This document shows, in pieces, positions 1-5,233 of a stretch of 5,233 bases of DNA; position 1 is the stretch's first letter, and every line of letters begins with the position of its first letter. The stretch is from Bacteroidales bacterium (GTDB lineage Bacteria; Bacteroidota; Bacteroidia; Bacteroidales; WCHB1-69), in assembly GCA_031257735.1 (NCBI GenBank), contig JAIROC010000539.1, forward strand, positions 1-5,233, written 5' to 3'. The translations under genes and the position numbers were made by a program. Below the pieces are notes generated by a model. It ran no database searches, had not been told where the DNA came from, and saw only the letters and a program-made list of their open reading frames with translations.

Positions 1-52
1 ATTCGACAGGGCAAAATATTTCGCTTTCGACTGTTAATTCTCAAAAAAAATG
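1..52. other. Leader region, possibly the last codons of an upstream gene
   Basis: This stretch lies upstream of the first promoter-like box. On the + strand one frame reads a short open tail, FDRAKYFAFDC, ending at a TAA at 35-37, which could be the C-terminus of a gene that begins outside the window. A second frame stays open to 90. Neither is long enough to judge. A TTCGAC hexamer occurs twice, at 2-7 and 26-31, without further structure. No tRNA, terminator hairpin or other element is visible. Confidence 0.2.
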
Positions 53-60
53 TAACTTTG
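53..60 (+). promoter_or_regulatory. Bacteroidota-type -7 promoter box for the regulator/qat operon
   Basis: The sequence TAACTTTG matches the TAnnTTTG -7 consensus used by the Bacteroidota primary sigma factor, and it is followed by GC as is common. Transcription would start a few bases downstream, giving a 5' leader of roughly 30 bases before the ATG at 96. A clear TTG-type -33 box at the expected distance is not obvious; the region around 31-36 (CTGTTA) is only a weak candidate. It is the only promoter-like box I noticed ahead of the operon, so the regulator and the qat genes may share it. Confidence 0.5.
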
Positions 61-95
61 CCGCAGATTGTCAAGACGAATAGATTTTAATAATT

Positions 96-390
96 ATGAC
101 GTTTACAGAACGAATAAAAACAGTTACGGGAAGAACGGCAAATACCACAAAGAAAGTTGGCTGCGGCATTGGAAATTGACACAGCAACCTATTGTAAGTA
201 CGAAAAAGGCGAACGGCGACCAAAGCGAGAACAAGTTGTAATTATTGCCAATCTACTACAAACAGACGAAAAAGAACTTTTAAGTCTTTGGCTTGCCGAG
301 CAAGTTACGGCAGTAGTGGTAGATGAAAAAGATATTGCTACCCAAGCATTAAAAATAGCACAACAGACAGTAAAGAAATTTGATGTTTAA
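96..390 (+). pseudogene. Xre-family helix-turn-helix regulator, frameshifted near its 5' end
   Basis: This is a small DNA-binding protein of the Xre/Cro type, of the kind that often precedes defence and restriction genes and controls their expression. ATG at 96 gives MTFTERIK. The frame then breaks in the A-run at 116-120. Dropping one A continues as QLREERQIPQRKLAAALEID in the frame that runs to the TAA at 388-390, giving a protein of about 97 residues. The helix-turn-helix covers the QIPQRKLAAALEID to YCKYEKGERRPK region, a typical arrangement of scaffold helix, recognition helix and conserved E-K-G-R. The C-terminal part (LLSLWLAEQV onward) resembles the tail seen in Bacteroidota homologues. 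If the frameshift is real, the only in-frame start left is a TTG at 157, which would lose the first helix. The gene ends about 11 bases before the presumed qatA start. Local GC is near 45%, well above qatA. The family call is firm; its control of qat is inference. Confidence 0.75.
116..120 (+). other. A-run carrying a one-base insertion in the Xre regulator
   Basis: The run AAAAA at 116-120 separates the frame of the natural ATG (MTFTERIK) from the frame of the remaining helix-turn-helix protein (QLREERQ). Removing one A joins the two exactly into RIKQLREERQ, the usual Xre N-terminal pattern. It is either a homopolymer sequencing error or a real +1 frameshift mutation. Confidence 0.7.
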
Positions 391-401
391 ATATTAATTT
401 G

Positions 402-412
402 ATGCGATATAT
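402..412 (+). other. qatA: Broken 5' end of qatA at a short AT repeat
   Basis: The reading frame of qatA stays open upstream of the ATG at 496, back to a TGA at 400-402. It encodes clearly conserved KAP-type sequence there (WTDNVTDKDFLGFDVHA), so the annotated ATG at 496 is too short. No ATG, GTG or TTG exists in that frame; the only weak option is ATA at 409. An ATG at 402 lies two bases out of frame: ATGCGATATATGG. Adding one more AT unit to the ATAT run would give MRYIWTDNVTDKDFLGF, a natural start. The simplest reading is a two-base deletion in the AT repeat, whether real or artefactual. Confidence 0.55.
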
Positions 413-495
413 GGACAGACAATGTTACAGATAAAGATTTTTTAGGTTTTGATGTACATGCAACCCTAATAAAAGAACTAATAAAGGACGACAAA

Positions 496-1605
496 ATGTT
501 GCCTCTTACAATCGGTCTGTTTGGTGATTGGGGAAGTGGCAAATCAAGTATTTTGGAAACCCTGAAAAAAGATATTGAAAAAGAGCAAAAAACTGCTTGT
601 CTATATTTTAATGGGTGGACTTTTGAAGGTTATGATGATGCAAAAGCATCATTACTCGAAACCATTGTAAAAGCCTTTGAGGATGAAAAAAAGTTTGGTG
701 CAGAGATAAAAGATAATTTAAAGAAATTGTACAAATCCATAAAATGGATGCGGGTCATTGGCTTTGGATTAAAAAATATTGCAATACCGCTTATGACAGG
801 CGGAATTACTCAAATTGCACAAGGAATAAATGATATTGTGGATGACCCTGAACAATTTATTGATAGTTCAGACAAAGAAGATAAATTTGAAGTAGTGAAA
901 AAATTCAGAGATGAGTTTGAAAAATTACTTGACAAATCCAAGATAGATAAACTTGTTGTTATCATTGATGACCTTGACAGATGTTTGCCCGATAGAATCA
1001 TTGATAATCTTGAAGCAATCAAATTATTCTTGAATGTAAAAAATACTGCTTTTGTTATTGGTGCAGACCCACGAATCGTAAGACACGCAATTGAATACAG
1101 GTATAAAGATATGATTGATGATTCTAATAAAGAAAACTCAAACGAGAGAATTGTATATGATTATCTTGAAAAATTGATACAAATACCTTACAATCTTCCT
1201 AAACTATCTGATTCAGAAGTTGAAACATACATTACTTTGCTTTTCTGCGAAAACGATATAGATAATTCCGATGATTTTAAAGTTGTGTTGGAAGCATTTA
1301 AAAAGTTCAGAGAACAAAATAGATATTCAGTTTTTGACTTTGTAAAAGTAAAAGAAACTCTTGCTGACACAACAAAGACAAAAAAATTAGAGAAAAACGT
1401 ATCTTTGATAGCCAAATTATCCCCCATTATTTCTGAAAGTTTATACGGCAATCCTCGCCAAATCAAGCGTTTTCTAAATACATTTATGTTGAGAAAGAAA
1501 TTAGCAAATGTGGCTAAAATCCCCAAATTCAAAGATGATGTTTTAGCAAAACTAATGATTTTAGAATATGCAGAACCAAAATTGTTTGAAATCTTATATA
1601 ATTAG
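496..1605 (+). CDS. qatA: QatA, N-terminal part: KAP-family P-loop NTPase (interrupted)
   Basis: This is the ATPase module of the Qat anti-phage system. Counting from the ATG at 496, a Walker A GDWGSGKS lies at residues 10-17. The KAP-typical YFNGWTFEGYDDAK follows at about 37-50. A hydrophobic or amphipathic stretch lies around 85-108, where KAP proteins often carry an insertion. The Walker B KLVVIIDDLDR is at 152-162, and the late motif GNPRQIKRFLN is at 318-328, as in KAP NTPases. The true N-terminus is further upstream, since conserved sequence begins near 409, but it lacks an in-frame start. Translation ends at a TAG at 1603-1605, after LFEILYN, while the same frame continues as the C-terminal part at 1609-2184. 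The repaired protein would be about 594 residues. As sequenced, this fragment alone might keep the nucleotide-binding core. QatA identity is supported strongly by its neighbours QatB, QatC and QatD. Confidence 0.88.
   Translation: MLPLTIGLFGDWGSGKSSILETLKKDIEKEQKTACLYFNGWTFEGYDDAKASLLETIVKAFEDEKKFGAEIKDNLKKLYKSIKWMRVIGFGLKNIAIPLMTGGITQIAQGINDIVDDPEQFIDSSDKEDKFEVVKKFRDEFEKLLDKSKIDKLVVIIDDLDRCLPDRIIDNLEAIKLFLNVKNTAFVIGADPRIVRHAIEYRYKDMIDDSNKENSNERIVYDYLEKLIQIPYNLPKLSDSEVETYITLLFCENDIDNSDDFKVVLEAFKKFREQNRYSVFDFVKVKETLADTTKTKKLEKNVSLIAKLSPIISESLYGNPRQIKRFLNTFMLRKKLANVAKIPKFKDDVLAKLMILEYAEPKLFEILYN
1603..1605 (+). other. qatA: In-frame TAG (amber) codon splitting qatA
   Basis: The codons are TAT AAT TAG CAA ATG, all in the qatA frame, so the gene reads through cleanly apart from this one codon. 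A single substitution from CAG, AAG, GAG, TTG, TAT or TAC would explain it. The next ATG lies only three bases after the stop, so termination followed by re-initiation could still yield a two-piece QatA. The other complete genes here end in TAA or TGA. Confidence 0.8.
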
Positions 1606-1608
1606 CAA

Positions 1609-2184
1609 ATGTCTAATGAAGGGATTGCAACCCAATTAGGAGAATTAGAACAAACATGCAAGACAAAAGGGGAAAAGATTAATATTCCTGATACATATAA
1701 AGAATGGAAAAATAAACCCAAAATAATAAAATGGCTTTGTAGTGAGCCATTTTTATTCAAAATAGATTTGAGGGATTATTATTGGATTTCAAGAGATAAA
1801 CTATCGTCTATGCAAAGTAATTTATTGGTTTCTCCAATAGTAAAATCATTGATGGCAAAATTAGAGCCAGAACAAACACCTGAAAAATTGACGCGAAAAA
1901 TATTTAATGATGAATTGAAAATATTAAGCACAAATGACCAATCGGCATTCTTTCAATTATTGAAACAGAGAATTATTACAGAGCCAAATAACAACAGAAA
2001 TTACACTTTGTTTAATCTTGCTTTGGAAGAAGGTTTTGACTGCAAGTTTTTTTATATTGAAGCGTTAAGCAATGTCGGTAAGAAAAAATTACCACCTGCG
2101 GTTGGCGAAGCCTTAAAAAATTATACAAATAATCACCCTGAGTTTAATCAGTTTATAAATCAAGAACAAAAACGTAAATCATAA
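1609..2184 (+). CDS. qatA: QatA, C-terminal part, separated by an in-frame stop
   Basis: This 191-residue frame is the direct continuation of the KAP ATPase after the TAG at 1603-1605. It has no recognisable enzyme motif of its own. It shows the pattern seen in C-terminal regions of KAP-type defence ATPases: a charged linker (residues about 1-40), then WLCSEPFLFKIDLRDYYWISRDKL, which is a W-x-P plus DLRxYxxISRD signature, then a helical region ending in a lysine-rich tail. The apparent start at ATG 1609 is a methionine inside the natural protein, although it could serve as a re-initiation site. The stop TAA at 2182-2184 overlaps the qatB ATG by one base, so its translation is probably coupled to qatB. 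An independent gene is possible but less likely than a split qatA, because frame and order match perfectly. Confidence 0.75.
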   Translation: MSNEGIATQLGELEQTCKTKGEKINIPDTYKEWKNKPKIIKWLCSEPFLFKIDLRDYYWISRDKLSSMQSNLLVSPIVKSLMAKLEPEQTPEKLTRKIFNDELKILSTNDQSAFFQLLKQRIITEPNNNRNYTLFNLALEEGFDCKFFYIEALSNVGKKKLPPAVGEALKNYTNNHPEFNQFINQEQKRKS

Positions 2185-2906
2185 TGGGAACTTCTAAATC
2201 TTATGGTGGAATTAAGGGTAATCCTAACTGGTCTAATTTAAGTAGGAGTGCAACGACAACCTGCGGTACAGGAAAAATCGCTGATAACAAGCTAAATAAT
2301 GTTGCCTTTAATTTTGTGAAATTATTAGGCGGCTCGAACTATGGCGGACGCGGACATTCAAAAATAGGCGGACGTGCAGGTATTCAGACAGCTCAAAAAT
2401 TAGGTGGTTTTTTAAGTGATATTAAGTCTAATGGCTTCCGCTCTGCGTTATCTGGTATTGGTTTTGATTATACAGGCAAAAATGCTAATGATGCTGTCAA
2501 TTACTTGTTAGAGTATTGTGCGGGTGTGGCTTCGTCTATTGACGAAACAGCAGCAAAAGCAGCAGAAAGACAATTATTGAGAGAAATTGAAAGCGGGGCA
2601 AAAACGTTAGAAGAATTAGAGAAAAATTTTGAAGAAAAAATTGAAGAATATGGCATTGAAGAATTGCTTATAAGATACTATGCCTATTACATTTACGAAC
2701 ACCTTTCAATTGATTTATATGAAAAATTGATTGAGGAAAAAGGAAAAACAGCCACAGATAACTTTTATAGTCAATTAAAAAGTTATCTAATTGAAAAAAT
2801 GAAAAATTTATCTCGTAAGAGAGATTTAAGCAAAATTCAATGGCAAAGCACTGATGGCAACACTTTGGTTAAAAATATTTTTGAAGACACATTTAAAAGC
2901 ATTTGA
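2184..2906 (+). CDS. qatB: QatB, anti-phage Qat system component of unknown function
   Basis: QatB is a required component of Qat defence with no enzymatic motif that I can see. The 240-residue protein begins MGTSKSYGG, a glycine/serine-rich, probably disordered N-terminus typical of QatB with Gly at position 2. A Gly-rich stretch follows at about 49-75 (GGSNYGGRGHSKIGGRAG), then a region resembling the conserved QatB core (FLSDIKSNGFRSALSGIG; AVNYLLEYCAG). The C-terminal half is helical and acidic, with possible coiled coil at 120-160 (AAKAAERQLLREIESGAK and following). The ATG at 2184 is supported by its one-base overlap with the upstream stop and by the family N-terminus. The gene is intact, unlike qatA and qatC. 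It is followed 5 bases later by qatC. The conserved Gly-2 matters because QatC is a 7-deazaguanine-type enzyme (see findings). Confidence 0.85.
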   Translation: MGTSKSYGGIKGNPNWSNLSRSATTTCGTGKIADNKLNNVAFNFVKLLGGSNYGGRGHSKIGGRAGIQTAQKLGGFLSDIKSNGFRSALSGIGFDYTGKNANDAVNYLLEYCAGVASSIDETAAKAAERQLLREIESGAKTLEELEKNFEEKIEEYGIEELLIRYYAYYIYEHLSIDLYEKLIEEKGKTATDNFYSQLKSYLIEKMKNLSRKRDLSKIQWQSTDGNTLVKNIFEDTFKSI

Positions 2907-2911
2907 AAATT

Positions 2912-3349
2912 ATGAAAGTTGATATTATCATACCAAAAGCTGACAAAGGCGAGTTTTCAAGGATTAAACTTGCCTACGAAAATTCCGATGGGCAAAACAT
3001 ACAGGTTTTGTTAAACATTGATTTTAAAAATTTATATATGTTTACAAGACAAACAAGCGGAATAGGGTTTGACCTGTTCTTAATTGGCTGTATTGTTTAT
3101 AGTATAGATATACTTTTACCACGAGAGAAATTTTCAATAAATGGTTGGAGTAGAGAAATTGAAGTTGAATTTCCTGTTGAAGCACCTGAAATTTTTAATA
3201 ATGGGAAAATTGTTTTGGAAAAACTGCTTTCTTTTCTAACAGGTGATGATTGGACTGTTTCCTTTATTCAAAGAAACGTGCAACCAATGTACAAGTTTAA
3301 AGGAAGGACGGTTTATAAAGATAGTTATAGAATATCACATGAAAAGTAA
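2912..3349 (+). CDS. qatC: QatC, N-terminal domain (frame interrupted before the PP-loop)
   Basis: This frame encodes the first about 145 residues of QatC, an extra domain that ordinary QueC enzymes lack. It contains beta-rich sequence (MKVDIIIPKADKGEF; KLAYENSDGQNIQVLLNI), a hydrophobic stretch FDLFLIGCIVYSIDILL, and the segment LLSFLTGDDWTVSFIQRN. The last segment, with a W and a charged turn, precedes the PP-loop in QatC proteins. The ATG at 2912 is preferred over the TTG at 2903, which overlaps the qatB stop. The frame ends at a TAA at 3347-3349, right after RISHEK, exactly where the PP-loop part should continue. Repairing one A in the run at 3342-3345 gives HEKVSLFSGGLDS and a full protein of about 450 residues. 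On its own this piece has no catalytic site. Confidence 0.8.
   Translation: MKVDIIIPKADKGEFSRIKLAYENSDGQNIQVLLNIDFKNLYMFTRQTSGIGFDLFLIGCIVYSIDILLPREKFSINGWSREIEVEFPVEAPEIFNNGKIVLEKLLSFLTGDDWTVSFIQRNVQPMYKFKGRTVYKDSYRISHEK
3342..3345 (+). other. qatC: A-run with a one-base deletion in qatC
   Basis: The sequence GAAAAGTAAG reads HEK then stop in the first frame. One more A would give gaa aaa gta agt ttg ttt, that is HEKVSLF, leading straight into the SGGLDS PP-loop. The same product would also result from a -1 slip of the ribosome on AAG just before the TAA. A sequencing error, a real mutation and, less likely, a programmed shift are all possible. Confidence 0.75.
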
Positions 3350-3351
3350 GT

Positions 3352-4263
3352 TTGTTTTCGGGTGGTTTGGATTCTTTAATTGGAGTTATTGACCAATTAA
3401 CAAAGAGCGAAGATAGAATAGTCCTTGTATCTCATTATGATGCAGTTTTTAAAGGTATGAAATCTGACCAAGATAAATTAAATGAAATTTTATCAAAGAA
3501 ATACAAACATTATCATCTATTACAGACCAGAGTAGATATATCTTGTTCCGACCAAAATGGAAATGATAGAGAAAATGAATCCTCTTTGCAAAGTCGTTCT
3601 TTTCTATTTTTATGTCAAGCAATTTTTGTTGCGAATTCTACAGGAAACGATATTGATGTTTTGATACCCGAAAACGGCACTATTTCATTGAACCACCCTT
3701 TAACACCGTCCAGAAGAAGTAGTTGTAGTACACGAACTGCGCACCCTTATTATTTATCAAAAGTTGCAGAGTTCATTTCAATTTTGGGGTTGCAACATTC
3801 CATTAAGAATGAATATGAAATGAAAACCAAAGGAGAAATGATAGAAGAATGTAAAAACAGGGATTTATTACTTGCCGCGTATAAATCTTCATGTTCTTGC
3901 GCAAAAAGAGGTCATAAAGTACATTGGGAGATACGGACTGCTACTCACTGTGGTATTTGTATGCCCTGCATATACCGTAGAGTCGCATTAAATAAAATTG
4001 GTATTGATAATGAAAATATAGGTACAGACCTGTTTGTTTCTAAAAAAACATTAAATAAATTACCCGATATTCCTGCATTTCTTGATTATATGAAACAACC
4101 TTTTAGTATTGAAGATATTGAAAAAAATCTTTTAGTAAATGGAACTTTGCCGTTAGATAAAATACGAGAGTATGCTAATGTTGTATATCGAACTCGCAAC
4201 GAAATAAACAAGTGGATTGAAGCAAAAGGGAGTGATGAAATAAAAAAAATGTTAAGTTTATGA
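3352..4263 (+). CDS. qatC: QatC, QueC-like PP-loop ATPase domain (downstream of frameshift)
   Basis: QueC enzymes use ATP to turn carboxy-deazaguanine into 7-cyano-7-deazaguanine, and QatC is their defence paralogue. The segment opens with the PP-loop SGGLDS (residues 3-8 counted from the TTG at 3352), which binds the ATP phosphates. It has a Qat-typical block ENGTISLNHPLTPSRR near 107-122 and STRTAHPY after it. The zinc site is intact: Cys at 181 and/or 183 followed by CGICMPC with Cys 200, 203 and 206, as in QueC. Homology begins a few codons before 3352, at about 3343, so TTG 3352 is not a natural start; the segment should be joined to the N-terminal domain in the other frame. The stop TGA overlaps the qatD ATG as ATGA. 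No queD, queE or queF lies nearby, which argues against a housekeeping queuosine role. Confidence 0.87.
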   Translation: MFSGGLDSLIGVIDQLTKSEDRIVLVSHYDAVFKGMKSDQDKLNEILSKKYKHYHLLQTRVDISCSDQNGNDRENESSLQSRSFLFLCQAIFVANSTGNDIDVLIPENGTISLNHPLTPSRRSSCSTRTAHPYYLSKVAEFISILGLQHSIKNEYEMKTKGEMIEECKNRDLLLAAYKSSCSCAKRGHKVHWEIRTATHCGICMPCIYRRVALNKIGIDNENIGTDLFVSKKTLNKLPDIPAFLDYMKQPFSIEDIEKNLLVNGTLPLDKIREYANVVYRTRNEINKWIEAKGSDEIKKMLSL

Positions 4264-4970
4264 TTGATGTTCATTGCCACTTTGATATGGCTCAAAGCCC
4301 CGAAACATATATTGCTGATAATGAAAAGAAAGGAATAAATACTATTGGGATGACTAATCTGCCAAGTCATTTTTGTATTGGAATTGACCATGTAAAGTTA
4401 TATAAATATATTCGGCTTGCATTAGGATTACACCCATTATTAGCCAAAGAACATTACAAAGAATACTCTAAATTTAAACAATATATTGATAAAACTTCAT
4501 ACATAGGCGAGATCGGTTTGGATTTTTCACGAGAAGGTTTTTCTACAAAGGAAATTCAGATAAAAAGTTTTGAATTTGTTCTTGATTTCATAAAAGAAAA
4601 AAACAAAATATTAAGTTTACATTCGAGACGAGCCGAAAAAGAAATTTTGCAAATGTTGCTTGATAAAAATATTCAAAATGCTATTTTTCATTGGTATTCA
4701 GGCTCGCTATCTACATTACGCAACATTATTAATAACGGCTTCTTTTTTTCAATAAATTCGGCAATGATTCAATCTGACAATGGGAAAAAGATTATTTCTG
4801 AAATTCCCAAAGGATTAATACTTACAGAAACAGATTTTCCTTTTATAGAAAATAGTAATATAATCAATATACATAATTACTTGTCTCAATTATGGAGTAT
4901 GTCGCTATCAGATGTAGAACATATCATTGATTCAAATTTCAAGAAACTAATAAGCCAATTAAACAGTTAA
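4260..4970 (+). CDS. qatD: QatD, TatD-like metal-dependent hydrolase
   Basis: QatD belongs to the TatD family of metal-dependent hydrolases, which includes DNases with a TIM-barrel fold; in Qat defence it may cut nucleic acid, but its substrate is not evident here. All expected metal-ligand motifs are present in 236 residues: HxH at His5 and His7 (MIDVHCHF), GLHP with His58, GEIGLD with Glu84, SLHSRRA with His121, FHWYSGS with His144, and ETDFP with Asp192. The N-terminus starts directly with the first strand of the barrel, so ATG 4260 is well supported. It is somewhat shorter than housekeeping TatD (about 260 residues). The start overlaps the qatC stop in an ATGA, which implies translational coupling. 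The gene looks intact and is the last recognised qat gene. Confidence 0.9.
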   Translation: MIDVHCHFDMAQSPETYIADNEKKGINTIGMTNLPSHFCIGIDHVKLYKYIRLALGLHPLLAKEHYKEYSKFKQYIDKTSYIGEIGLDFSREGFSTKEIQIKSFEFVLDFIKEKNKILSLHSRRAEKEILQMLLDKNIQNAIFHWYSGSLSTLRNIINNGFFFSINSAMIQSDNGKKIISEIPKGLILTETDFPFIENSNIINIHNYLSQLWSMSLSDVEHIIDSNFKKLISQLNS

Positions 4971-4982
4971 AATCAAAATATT

Positions 4983-5233
4983 ATGCCCGAACAACAAAAC
5001 ACAGAATACAAATCCATTTGGAAAGACGAATATCTTAAATGGATATGCGGTTTTGCCAACGCGCAGGGCGGTAGAATTTTTATCGGCAAACAAGACAACG
5101 GTACGATTGTTGGCTTGAAAAATTCAAAAAAACTATTGGAAAATTTGCCCAACAAGATAACCACTATTTTGGGTATCGTTGCCGATGTAAACTTGCATGA
5201 AACCGCAGACGGCGATTATATAGAAATTGTTGT
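4983..5233 (+). CDS. AlbA_2 / Schlafen-type ATP-binding domain protein, 3' end outside window
   Basis: The frame from ATG 4983 is open to the window edge (83 full codons). It starts MPEQQNTEYKSIWKDEYLKW, then has the hallmark ICGFANAQGGRIFIGKQDNG and a following IVGLKN, ending in a strand with YIEIV. This is the AlbA_2 (formerly AAA_4) or Schlafen-like fold found at the N-terminus of many Bacteroidota putative DNA-binding or transcriptional regulators, often followed by a RecG-like or winged-helix C-terminal region. The N-x-x-G-G and G-x-x-D-x-G patterns are the diagnostic features. It begins 12 bases after the qatD stop with no terminator visible between, so it may share the transcript. A hand count of 60 bases at 5041-5100 gives about 52% GC, against about 27-30% in lines of qatA and qatD. 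It is a known family, but its link to Qat is not established by this window. Confidence 0.85.
   Translation, partial: MPEQQNTEYKSIWKDEYLKWICGFANAQGGRIFIGKQDNGTIVGLKNSKKLLENLPNKITTILGIVADVNLHETADGDYIEIV

Noticed and set aside
157..159. TTG as the natural start of the HTH regulator
   Set aside because: In-frame sequence upstream encodes the expected first helix (QLREERQIPQRK) and an ATG at 96 follows the promoter box, so the TTG is an internal leucine.
810..1022. Minus-strand open frame inside qatA
   Set aside because: It is antisense to the conserved KAP ATPase, serine-rich and low in complexity with no domain motifs, as expected for a shadow of an AT-rich gene.
1188..1532. Minus-strand open frame of 114 codons inside qatA
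   Set aside because: It lies opposite the conserved C-terminal part of the NTPase core and its translation resembles no family I know.
2903..2905. TTG as the qatC start
   Set aside because: The ATG at 2912 lies just downstream in frame, and the TTG overlaps the qatB stop without support.
4086..4391. Minus-strand open frame across the qatC/qatD junction
   Set aside because: It overlaps two well-supported genes, including the QatD metal-binding start, and has no start context or motif.
3352..4970. Housekeeping queuosine (QueC) and TatD genes
   Set aside because: The QueC-like gene has an extra N-terminal domain and no other queuosine genes nearby, and both sit in the Qat order with overlapping ends, so defence roles fit better.
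4973..5164. Minus-strand open frame over the AlbA_2 start
   Set aside because: The + strand encodes a recognisable AlbA_2 domain here, so the antisense frame is a shadow.
1..5233. CRISPR array, tRNA/rRNA, insertion sequence or terminator hairpin
   Set aside because: No regularly spaced repeats, no RNA-gene signatures, no transposase and no strong GC-rich hairpin followed by a T-run were seen in the short intergenic gaps.

Overview
The window is most likely from a member of the Bacteroidota. It is AT-rich, has no strong Shine-Dalgarno sequences, and carries a TAnnTTTG-type -7 promoter box upstream of the first gene. It holds an almost complete QatABCD anti-phage defence operon, all on the + strand, with a small Xre-type helix-turn-helix regulator in front and the start of an AlbA_2 (Schlafen-like) domain gene behind. 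Qat is a known defence system: KAP-type P-loop ATPase QatA, QatB of unknown fold, QueC-like QatC and TatD-like QatD. The identification rests on motifs and gene order read by eye, because no database search was possible.

Layout: positions 1-95 are leader, possibly with the last codons of an upstream gene, and a promoter box at 53-60. An Xre regulator follows at 96-390, read in two frames. qatA runs from about 402 to 2184, with a broken 5' end and an in-frame TAG at 1603-1605 that splits it. qatB is 2184-2906, intact. qatC is 2912-4263, frameshifted at about 3342-3346. qatD is 4260-4970, intact with all metal-ligand motifs. An AlbA_2-domain gene starts at 4983 and runs off the window. The genes are tightly packed: qatA/qatB overlap by one base, qatB/qatC are 5 bp apart, qatC/qatD overlap by 4 bp and qatD/AlbA_2 are 12 bp apart. 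This points to one transcript.

The most striking property is that three of the five complete genes are interrupted, each at a place where a minimal repair restores a textbook protein. The lesions are one extra A in an A-run of the regulator, a missing AT unit in a short AT run at the qatA start, an amber codon in qatA, and one missing A in an A-run just before the PP-loop of qatC. The indels all lie in simple repeats, so either the sequence has indel errors or the operon is decaying or switched off in this lineage. Apart from these points the domains look conserved, with no further stops, so any decay would be recent.

How the genes probably work together is inferred from the known Qat system. 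The regulator may control the operon. QatA supplies ATPase activity. QatC carries PP-loop and zinc-site chemistry related to 7-cyano-7-deazaguanine synthesis and may act on the QatB N-terminus. QatD is a metal-dependent hydrolase or nuclease. Base composition differs sharply between the AT-rich qat core and the more GC-rich regulator and AlbA_2 gene, consistent with a cassette of different origin.
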